Source: Trichosphaerium sp. ATCC 40318 (lineage: Eukaryota; Discosea; Flabellinia; Trichosidae). Taken from it: a DNA stretch of 21,948 nucleotides. Where the stretch lies: the NCBI GenBank assembly GCA_038496445.1, contig JALMLS010000458.1:1-21948 (forward strand). Reading direction: 5' to 3'. How positions within the stretch are numbered: position 1 is the stretch's first letter; the number at the start of each line of letters is the position of its first letter. The position numbers and the translations under genes are program-made. The notes below the pieces were generated by a model that was given only the letters and a program-made list of their open reading frames with translations, was not told the origin of the DNA and ran no database searches. Shown here in pieces: positions 1 to 8,654 of this stretch.

Positions 1-11
1 TTTTTGGGTAC

Positions 12-1289
12 CTGCAATTCTGTTACTTGGTACTCAAGCTCAATATTGGCGTCTTCTACATTGTATAGTTGTTCCTTAGCTTCTCTAAGCTTACGTTGTA
101 GTTCAGAGATTAATTTATTATTCTCTTCTTCCTCCATTGAAAGCCTGTTGATTAAATCTTTTACCATCTATTTAAACAAACTGTAAGCATTTTGTACTGC
201 TTTTTCAAGAACGTAAAAATATGTTATACGTACCTCTGTTTCAGCGGTAGATTTATGTTTATTCGCAATACCTTTCACTTGTCCTTCAAGCTTTGCATTG
301 GCATAAACAATCTTTCGATTTTCCTTGACATTGTGTTAACAAAAATGACAAGAAAAATATAGGATTAGAAGTGTTTCATTTCTAAACTCGAAAGAGTTTT
401 TGTTTGTTTACCTCCATTAATACATCAATTTGATCCTCTAAATCGAGAACATTTTCTTCAAGTAAATTTATTTCGCTATCATACATAAGTTTCTGTTGAT
501 CCATCTCTAAAAGAAGTATGTCAAGAAACTGCGATTTTTGGAACAGCAATTGAAAAGTTTTTTGTTTTCTTTCTTACCATCGTGAATCTCCCCCAAGTCC
601 TCTCTTGCGCGTTCTAAGTCAGCTCGAAGCTCTTCCAGTTCTTGTAGTGTCTCTTCACTTACACTAGAGTTTACACTACCAACTTTTGAGGGAGAACTAG
701 TTGCATGAGGAATTTCACTTCCGCTTTGGGCTTCATCTGAAGCAAGTGTTATTCCAGTCCATCCCCAGTTAGGACATTCCCTTGCTATTGCTTTTATGCA
801 ACCTAGAACCTGAACATCATGATAAGCGGTTTGAACGTACTTGTGTGAATTTAATTGTACCATGTCCATGCCCTCATCCTCGTGAAGGTCACTTGTAACG
901 AAGAGTTCATCGGACGGAATACCAAGTTGCCAACAGCTGTCTAAAAAAATGCCAATGTTCTCCTAGGCGCCGTTTTATGATGTGTTTGAGCGGTTTACGT
1001 GTTAAAACGTACCCGTTCAAGCAAAGTATGTAGTTTGCCTTCCCCGTCATTAAAATCATCTATGACGTCGGGTTTAAGTTTAGAAACGAGCCTAGGGTGT
1101 ATTTAGACATACATTTCGAAACAAATAACGTTGTCACTACGTACTTGCACAGTACAACGCCAGAGCGGAGAGATCTACGCACTGTTAACAACGTAAATCA
1201 TTTTAGGCTGACTATTACCCATGTAAATCATTTGCATCCAATTTGCACTCAACAACTTTCTCCACCCAATCTATAAGCGTTTCTTCCAT
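12..1289 (-). CDS. Calponin-homology domain plus coiled-coil protein (3' end outside window)
   Basis: Eight exons read on the minus strand join in one frame: 1219-1289, 1145-1174, 1013-1091, 861-962, 578-809, 412-506, 234-323 and 12-167, with a donor at base 11, giving 285 codons so far. Residues 1 to about 95 match a single type-3 calponin homology (CH) domain: DWVEKV near the start, SGVVLCKLVSKLKP, ENIGIFLDSCWQLGIP, LFVTSDLHE and CIKAIARE. A Ser-rich linker (about 100-135) leads into a long Glu/Leu/Lys-rich coiled coil. CH domains of this kind bind actin or serve as signalling and scaffold modules, so a cytoskeletal role is inferred. The start at 1289 gives a full-length CH domain. All internal junctions keep phase, so this gene looks intact. 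It is divergent from the ADCK1-like gene. Confidence 0.85.
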
Positions 1290-1476
1290 AACAGCACAAA
1301 CACTAAATTTAATACTTGTCAGATAGGCACAGGTCTGTCACTATGGCATCAATGACGGTAATGTCAACGTGTTTGGTACAACAGACAATACTACAGGTAG
1401 TGCGCTGGTCAGCAGAAGTACACAAGAACTTTAAACGTGACTTCACATACAATGTCTCATACCCAGTAAAAACACC
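1290..1476. promoter_or_regulatory. Divergent intergenic / 5' leader region
   Basis: This stretch separates the starts of two divergent genes, the CH-domain gene at 1289 (minus) and the ADCK1-like gene at 1477 (plus), so it should carry both promoters. I see no clear TATA box. A short open frame with an upstream ATG at 1343 could be an extra 5' exon of the plus-strand gene, because CAG|GTAGTG at about 1396 is a usable donor. Confidence 0.35.
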
Positions 1477-3967
1477 ATGTACGCATTTGAATTACCTGGT
1501 GCAAGCGTAAGGCGTCGTACGGCGCTTCAATACGCGTCTAGAAGCGTCACACATACAATTGCTCCGTTTTCAGCTAGATTCGCTCTAAAACAATCTGTAC
1601 GCGTCCACATATGTTTTACGCTAACTTTCGTAAGTATAATAAAGTTTTTACACGTCAAGTGGCTGTTGAAGCAGCCACAGTGGCAAAGACATCTATGAGC
1701 ACCAAACTATTTCTTCTTTCTTTGGTTCCACTCGCAGGATTGATTTACCCAGTTAAAAGAGCTTGCAGACAAGTTGCGCGCGCTATAAAAACATCGTACG
1801 CCTATCTAACCTCCTTTAAGAAAACCTGACTTTGGTTCCAATAGATTTGTCGCTTTCGGCGTTGGCTACGACTATTATTACTCTCTACGTGACCTCAAAG
1901 GAGAAGAGTACAACAACACGCTAAAAACTGTAAGTGATTTCCACCTTGATTCCACTCACGTGCTCACCAAAACTATAGATACACCAACGCTCTGCTGATA
2001 AATTAATGAAATTATTTAAAGAACAAGGAGGTGTATACGTAAAAAATTGGGCAACACATGTCAAGTCTTTTTTTTATAATCCCTGAAGAGTATACAACTA
2101 CTTTTTCTGGCTTATATAATGAATGTCCTCCTGTTCCATATGAGCAAGTTGAAGAACAATTCAAAAGTTGCTTCAGTAGGCTTCCTTCGGATATTTTTGA
2201 AGAGGTAAAATGTGACATTTCGTGTCAATGTTATGACATTTCTAGTTTGATAAGAAACCTATTGCCGCTGCGAGTCTCGGACAAGTTCATCGTGGTAAAT
2301 TAAAGACAGGTGAAGAAGTAGCAGTGAAGGTACACCGTATTACGATCTTGAAAACCATTTAGTTACATATTTCTAGGTGCAATATTTTGATGTATCAGAA
2401 CAAGTACGTGCTTTCACTGAAATATCTGAAGCTACTGAACTCACTCTGACATTAGGCATGGGCAGATGTTAAAACTGTTACATTACTTGTTACAATAGCA
2501 TCTAAGGTAAGAATGAAGTACACTATTCGTTGTTCTAACACCGAGGCTAAGGTATTCCCAAACTATAAATTCGAGTGGCTTATTAGGTAAAGTTATCAAA
2601 ATCGTTTTTTTCAAAAGCACTAACAAACATAAAGAGAGCTCCACCGAAATTTACCTCAAGAACTAGACTTTGAATTAGAGGCCCATAATGCGAATAGAAT
2701 GAGAGAACTATTTGCTGACGATCCAACTTTTCATACACCTATTATACATGAGGTACATTCCAAAAAAAAAAAAAAAAAAGTTGATGTACTTTTAAACTAA
2801 ACCTCTAACATGCTTGTTTAGAGATATACAACAAAAGTTATTCTAGTTCAAGAGTTTATTCGTGGGTCTCTTGCAAATGATATCGAAGGTCTCAAAGCAC
2901 TTGGTGCTAAACCAAGCGCTGTAGCACGCTGTGTAAACAATATTTTTAATACTCAAATTTTTTCCCATGGGTACGTTACACTTATTATAACTTTCTCAAC
3001 CTCATTTTTCCGATACAGATTCGTACATTGTGATCCACATGCCGGTAATGTACGTGTTACTACCACCTCATATAATCAAGAAAAAAGCTCACCACATCTT
3101 GTGTCAGATCATGGTTCGAAAACATCCAGAAAGAGTGTGATGATTTTCAAGTAGTATTACTTGATAATGGATTGTGCTTGCAATACGAAGATGACTTTAG
3201 GTATGTCCTTCTCTAGTAAAATATATGTATCCTATTGATTCTAACACTTATTGTTCAGGTATAACTACAGCAAGTTGTGGATGTCTATTCTCAAAAAAGA
3301 TGAAGATAATATTGCAAAATATGCACAGCTTCTTGGTGTTGATAATTATCGATTATTTGCTGCCATGATAACAGCTACACCTTGGAAGGAAGCGTAAGTA
3401 TATTACAGAATACTTCTTGTCTTATTGAGGTTCTTTTACAGCAAAGGAAAGACACAGCTACAACTTGAAACAGAAATGAGTAAAGAATCTATGCGTGATA
3501 ATATAGGCAAGTACTTGGACCAGATAACTCATATCCTACAAGAAATACCTCCACCACTTGTACTCCTCTTGAAGACAAAGTAAGTATCAGATGTTACAAA
3601 CTGTAAAACTTCCCATACTCCTAAAGCACTGAATTAACAAAGTCTTTTAGTGATCTACTACGTCTCTTGAATACTCGGTTAGGTGTACGTCCTTTAAAAT
3701 ATATGCAAAGCATGTTCTTTTATTGTGCACGAACTGTATTCCTCACAGAGCTAGAAGAACGTACGTACCAGATAGAACTTGACTTTGTAGTTTGCTTTGC
3801 ATTAACGCATCATTGTAGAAGACCTGCCAATGAGTACAAAAATGTATAAATACTACGAATGGTTTGGACTTAATGTTCGTCTATGGGGACTATCAGCATA
3901 CTTGACATTATCTCAGATGTTCTCGGGTGTCTTAGCTTTACTTGGTTTTCAACTAGAAGGTGTTTGA
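1477..3967 (+). CDS. ADCK1-like UbiB/ABC1 family atypical kinase (multi-exon)
   Basis: At least ten short exons give an ABC1/UbiB protein closest in layout to ADCK1. It starts with an Arg-rich, probably mitochondrial N-terminus ([14 protein letters not shown]) and a hydrophobic segment near 1706-1745. Then come [18 protein letters not shown] (about 1858-1910), a KxGQ-type IGQHM motif (2047-2061), IPEEYTTTF, the Ala-rich loop [11 protein letters not shown] (about 2260), the VAIK-type lysine EEVAVK (about 2325), [13 protein letters not shown] (about 2650), the catalytic [10 protein letters not shown] (about 3020), a DFG-equivalent LLDNG (about 3160), and the C-terminal half to TGA at 3965-3967. 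Family members act in mitochondria in coenzyme Q or lipid homeostasis; ADCK1 itself is linked to inner-membrane organisation. The reading frame breaks at a six-A run (2041-2046), exactly at KxGQ, and splicing near 3050-3140 is unclear. It is therefore either a recent pseudogene or an assembly error. Start chosen by N-terminal character. Confidence 0.8.
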
Positions 3968-4212
3968 AAATAGTGTAAAAGTAAAACAACGCCTCTAGAC
4001 TCTGCACATGTTTTGTGAGGTCTTGTCCAAGTTGAATCGTGTCATGCTCTGTGAGTATGACTACATGTACTGTTGTTGTCAAACCACGTGTGAATCCGAA
4101 GAGTTGTATCTTTTTAGAGGTTGTGCCACACAAAGCTCCAAAGACAGAGATTGTTGAAAAGTTGGTAACATTTCTACAAAAGTCATATTCTAGTCATTTA
4201 AAAGGAAACACT
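3968..4212. other. Intergenic spacer between two plus-strand genes
   Basis: No conserved coding motif is visible on either strand. The open frames here are short and overlap one another. The spacer presumably holds the 3' end signals of the ADCK1-like gene and the promoter of the methyltransferase gene. Confidence 0.4.
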
Positions 4213-5300
4213 ATGGCAGTAAACGTAGCAGAGGTATGGGATGGTAAAGCAGAAGGTATTAATACTTTTTACGCTAATTGCGAGCCTTCATTGCTGTAAA
4301 ACAAAGAAACGCGCGTAATTGATTGTACAATAGTCTCAAGCGTATGTCTAACACTTGATAGAATGGAATGCATGGATTGGAATTGAAGGTGACAAGAACA
4401 GGCTCGAAAACTCCGATAAATTCATTTGGAAGCATGTTGGAGATATCAGCGTAAGACAAATGAGTTGCTCTAACTGTGTTTACAGTTTGAGATAGAACAA
4501 AGTCATCCTGGACGCAGGATGTGGAAATGGCTACCTGGTCAGAAAATTGACCGCTAAAGCGCCTAAACAGGTACTGATGCTTCACAAGCACATGTAATGT
4601 TGACAAATGGACCAGGTTATTGGTGTTGATATTAGTCCTAAGATGATTAAACTTGCTAAAAAGAACTGTTGTGATATTGATCCTCCAGCCAAATTAATGG
4701 TTGACTCTGTCGAAGAGTTGAAGCATATACCTGATAACTCTGTTGATTTGATTATATCTAATTATGTTCTGATGGATACACCTGATCTAGATAGTACTAT
4801 TAAGGCATTCAGTAGAGTACTTGTACCAAAAGGACGAGGTAAAGTTCAACACAAGAGGAATTTTCTTCGTTTTTTCTTATACTTGATTTTAAGTCATTGC
4901 TGTCTTCTTGCATCCGTGTTTCTCAGTTACAAAGGCAGAAAACTATAGAGATTTCTATATGTCATATCTTTCTACTCATACAGCACATCTACAGTGAGTT
5001 TGAAATTCGAGTTTGTATCAATAACCATTTGTTAGATGGGGAAAATTTTCAACAGATTTTGTAGAATTTAGAAGACCGTTGCACGTGTATATGAAAGCTT
5101 TTTTAAACCATTTCACATTACTAGACCTTGATGAACCACACAACGAAAAATACGCTAAACCTGTGAGTCTGGGAGTGCACCTTTGTAAAAAATGAAAATA
5201 ATAAACCAAGTTTCTGTGCTCAATTCTGTTTATCTTCCTGATCGGAGAGCTATTCCATTTCCATTTGCAGTTGGTTCTATATACTTTATACAATTGTTGA
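4213..5300 (+). CDS. Class I SAM-dependent methyltransferase (Methyltransf_11 type)
   Basis: Exons 4213-4255, 4362-4450, 4496-4570, 4616-4838, 4894-4993 and 5036-5162 join in one frame for 219 codons. The product begins MAVNVAEVWDGKAEEW and carries motif I (VILDAGCGNGYL, about residues 46-57), the acidic motif GVDISPKM that positions SAM, DNSVDLIISNYVL (motif II/IV), the post-motif AFSRVLVPKGRG, and VIAVFLHPCFS. This is the standard Rossmann-fold methyltransferase core with an Ala/Trp-rich N-terminus common in small-molecule methyltransferases; the substrate cannot be told. The last exon is uncertain. From an acceptor at about 5210, one frame ends at TGA 5298-5300. Another, in a different phase, reads YLPDRRAIPFPFAVG and ends at 5314. 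A six-A run at about 5188 could explain the mismatch. Confidence 0.85.
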
Positions 5301-5314
5301 TTAACGATTATTAA

Positions 5315-5457
5315 ATAATTGGGCACGTGAACTTGTTGCTTGCATACGTAGAACATTTTTAATAGACCACTGTTTTCATGTCGTTTATTTTTTAATATGA
5401 GTTTTTTTCACAAAAAACGCTTGTTTCTCCTTTGGAGATAAAAAAAAGTTTGTAAAA
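5315..5457. other. Short convergent intergenic region
   Basis: This AT-rich spacer lies between the 3' ends of the methyltransferase (plus) and the membrane protein (minus). It holds T/A runs such as the stretch around 5380-5450 that could serve polyadenylation on both strands. No gene is seen. Confidence 0.35.
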
Positions 5458-7736
5458 TCAACGGTCACGGAACGATGATAGTGCTGGAATTTTTATGTCA
5501 TGGAATCGCTGGTATCTAGTAATACAGCGGGTCAGAAACACAATTGTTTAAGGTCCTATAAATGTTGTGTTGACTTACCTGTACACAGCAATGGCTGCTA
5601 TTAAAACAAGTGTTATCACAACAGCAATAGAAACAATGACTGGAATAATGATATGTGCATTCTTGTTGAACGATGATTTAGCACCACCTACGTTGGTGCT
5701 ACCACAGCCACTTTCATCAACAGAAATTGATACAGTTATTCTTCGTGCTGATAAACTTGATTCAGCAACTAGTTCTGCACAATCTCTCTTTTTATAGCGT
5801 TAAGTTAAACTTTACTAATAATAAGGTCGAGGTACCTCTGCACCACCACCTGTCAAAATTAAACTTGTATTCTAAACATGGTGTTAGTTGGAGGTGGTCA
5901 TCTTTACAAAAAAAACTATCAATAAAAATGATTCCGTACATCAATGTCACAAGGTGTAAATAGTTCAATGATTTGTTGTCCTTCTACATATGTCTCGTTG
6001 TCATCTAATTGAATGTTGATACCATTTGTTGCTGAAACACATCCCTCGATAGTGAGTACAGTTTCTGTTGATTCAATTTTGATTTGACCTTTTTGTGAAA
6101 GAAAATTAACAGAAAGAAGAAAGAATGAAGCCTTGGTCAATACCTTGTACACTGAAGTTACCATTGATCAATACATCATTTCTAATAAATATAGAGTCCC
6201 CTGTTAATATCTCGCCTTGAAAGGTACCATTGATGAGTACTTGGTCATCACTGCACTCAAACGATCGACAAGCTATTAAACAAAATACTTGTTATTGAAA
6301 GTAAACGTACACTGCGAGAGTACCTATTTCTTCAGGAAGCTTTGTAGTATACTCAAAACGGGTATCAAACGCTAACCGAACTAGACCAGCTCTTGAAATT
6401 ATATTTAGACATCTACACAAACTCATACAAGTCCATGTGCGTACTCGAAAGATACTTCCACTTCTCTTGTGTTGAGATCTGGAGGCAAACTTGTACAGAA
6501 TCCAGCTAAGCAAAGTTTAGTAGCGCTAAGTCGAGAAATGGTGATTTAGGAACATACCACCAGTATCTGCGATAGGTTCTACTATTGTTGTAGCTACTTG
6601 GATGCCATTTAAGACCATATTTCCACCTGATTCTTCCAACATTTCGCGCATAAGCTGTGCAAACCCTTCTTTGAATAAATCAGGACCTGCACAAAAAGCA
6701 CAAAAGCGAGTATAAGCGATGAATGGTTCAGGGTAGTTTATTAATCCAACTAAACCAAAGTGAGCGTTCAAGTTATAAGTCTTATACCAAACGAAAGAAG
6801 TTCATTCACAGCGAACATTTCGTTGGTTCTTTTTTGGTAAGTTGTGAATAAATCTTAGGGATATTTTTTTTTTAGCACGTGCGTGGATCTTTGTAAGTAA
6901 AGCATGTAAATGGAACTGGGAAGGATCCTAATGTAATCTCAAGTCTTGGTTTATATACGGAACCACAATCAATGATACCATGAGGGTTGTCTTTTGTACA
7001 ATTAGATAGTTTGAAACAACCTTTTAAACAAACGACAAAAAAACTTACTACGTTTAATAAGCCACCCAGTATTCTTCGTTACATCTGGATCCAACCACCT
7101 TTTCATCGTATCTGTAACATCTATCTCAACGACGCCATCCGTAGAGATACTATAAGACCCAGCTGCTTCCGTAACGTAATTTACACCCGCAACTATAAGT
7201 ACAACAATGAGCACCAAAGAGTTTTTCGAAAGAAAAGAAAAAAAAAATACCAGGTCCCATGTTATTTGGAAAATGTGACCAAGCATGTGTTTCGGATAAA
7301 TTAAACCCAGGCATTAACTCGTGTATTGTTCCAGACGCTCCGGATGGGCCTACGTCATAAATCTGGAGATATAAGGTGGAGTCTAATACTGTAACCCATT
7401 CTCTAGGCAAGTTCGGAGGATCTAATCACTTCGTAAGTTGGCGTTTTAGTTGTTTTTTGGAATAATTCTTTTTTTGAAAACCAGGCCCTACTTACACGCT
7501 AACAGGAATTTTAATAGATAAATGTCATCTGCTGTAGTATTCGTTGTATCTAGGTTTGCGCTTTGACAAAATGTAACAGAAGTAGGCGTCAATAACACTC
7601 TGCCATTAAACGACTCTCCTACGTAGAGTCACGTGATTAAAAAAACCCCCAATGCAAATAGATTTGTGTCGCGTGTACCGTTACAAAAAGGAGCGTAAGC
7701 GCATATGAGTATAAAATATAAGGTAATATACAACAT
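5458..7736 (-). CDS. Type I membrane protein with DNRLRE-like ectodomain
   Basis: About ten minus-strand exons. The start at 7736 gives a signal peptide (MLYITLYFILICAYAPFC). Exons ending at 7496, then 7251-7421, 7049-7192 and one from about 6995 read as a DNRLRE-like domain: a TADDIYLLKFLLAYP strand, STLYLQIYDV, WVTV, VVEIDVTDTMKRWLDP, NTGWLIKR and a closing PRLEITLG. Downstream exons (about 6560-5960) give an ectodomain with strand-turn repeats (VLINGTFQGEILTGDSIFIRN, NGQIKIESTETVLTIEGC) suggestive of a beta-helix. A C-terminal exon (about 5578-5797) encodes one transmembrane helix (IIIPVIVSIAVVITLVLIA), and a last exon encodes a short basic tail ending FRDR at TGA 5458-5460. DNRLRE domains are known mainly from secreted or surface proteins. 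A cell-surface role is inferred; the ligand is unknown. The junctions after exon 1 and near 6870 are uncertain. Confidence 0.7.
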
Positions 7737-8160
7737 ACGGCGGAGAGAAGATGTTGTCTTGACTTTTTGGCTACAATCTGAATCACATGTTATGATCAGT
7801 GTTATTTTTAACAACAAACACTTAGGGTTGACTATACGCCAATTTCAACCAAGCGATACCTCTTTGAAAAATCAAGAGATCCTTCTTTGCTGTACTACAA
7901 GCGAGCCACAATGGTGTCATTACAGAAACTGTTTTGACAACATAGAATTGCTGTTTTTTATTCTGTTCATGCATCTCGTTACATATGTAGTAGCTACATA
8001 CTGATACGATTAAACATGCTCAATGTTCGGCTCAACCAAACTTTGTGATTTAGCGCGTTTGCCACGTGATTAATTACTAGTGTAACGCTACTTTTTGATG
8101 TTGGAGGGTTCTGGAGTATTCAGCTGTCTCAAAAGCGATGCTGGTCCCAGCTCACAAGTG
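7737..8160. other. Intergenic region upstream of membrane-protein gene
   Basis: This region holds the presumed promoter and 5' UTR of the minus-strand membrane-protein gene. A 99-codon plus-strand frame (7705-8004) is present but shows no recognisable domain and overlaps the start of the minus gene, so I do not call it. Nothing else is recognised. Confidence 0.35.
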
Positions 8161-8573
8161 CTGCTGTCTCACACATTTAGGCGTTATTTAGCTTGTGCTC
8201 AAACAAGGTACAAGGACAGCAATTACAGGCGATTGTCCAACCGCAAATACGTCTGAACATGCGAGACATTTCAGGCGTTTGAACGAGCTGGACTGATCCA
8301 ACAAAGACAAGCAACCAAATGAAGCAGTTTATTCGATAGCAAGCAGAAATCACCCACCCACTAACTACCGCCCTTTGAAAAAAATTTTCGTTTTCTTCAT
8401 TTATTCATGTACATGCGATCGTGTTATGTAAATAAACCACACACGCTCGCTCTGCGCCAGAGCTATCGGTCAGGGACAGTGTGTTCCTTTCCTCCCAGAT
8501 CGTCTTGCAATAGCTTTTGTTGGGATTGAGGATTGGTCTAACGTCATGTTTATAAAGATGGAAGTTGATGGCT
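8161..8573 (+). pseudogene. Inverted decayed copy of part of the nuclease-kinase gene
   Basis: Plus-strand bases 8161-8253 and 8541-8573 closely match, in inverted orientation, the nuclease-kinase gene around 9800-9905, across the end of its third-last intron and the start of the following exon. Both copies share CACACATTTAGGCGTTATTT and CTCAAACAAGGTACAAGGAC. The copy includes intron sequence, so it arose at DNA level, not from mRNA. It has a 5-bp deletion after GCTTGTGCT, a one-base deletion after ACAGGC and a 6-bp deletion near 8567, so it cannot encode the same protein. It is split by the insertion at 8254-8540. It could be a fragment of a paralogue instead of the neighbouring gene. Confidence 0.8.
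8254..8540. mobile_element. 287-bp insertion with 5-bp target duplication, possible solo LTR
   Basis: The insertion lies between two copies of ACGTC (8249-8253 and 8541-8545). The intact gene copy on the other strand has a single ACGTC at the same place (AAATACGTCATGTTT), which gives a direct empty-site comparison. The element starts TGAACATG and ends GGTCTA. A 5-bp duplication and a 5' TG are typical of LTR retrotransposons, but the 3' end is TA instead of CA and no terminal inverted repeat beyond that is visible. It contains an AATAAA-like signal (about 8428-8434). It does not match the 145-bp LTR of the gypsy element at 12065. A solo LTR of another family or a non-autonomous element are both possible. 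Confidence 0.65.
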
Positions 8574-8654
8574 GCAGGTAAAATTTGTTACTGTGTTATT
8601 ACAATATCTTTTAAGGCTATCCTAGAACGCGGTTTCAGTGTTTTTGTTTATTCA

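Noticed and set aside
4274-4606. 110-codon minus-strand frame over methyltransferase exons
   Set aside because: It is antisense to exons encoding motif I of a clear methyltransferase.
7705-8004. 99-codon plus-strand open frame
   Set aside because: No domain, overlaps the start of the well-supported minus-strand membrane-protein gene, and shows no splice or promoter context.
8254-8540. Solo copy of the gypsy LTR at 12065
   Set aside because: Length (287 versus 145 bp), termini and internal sequence differ; only an AATAAA-like stretch is shared.
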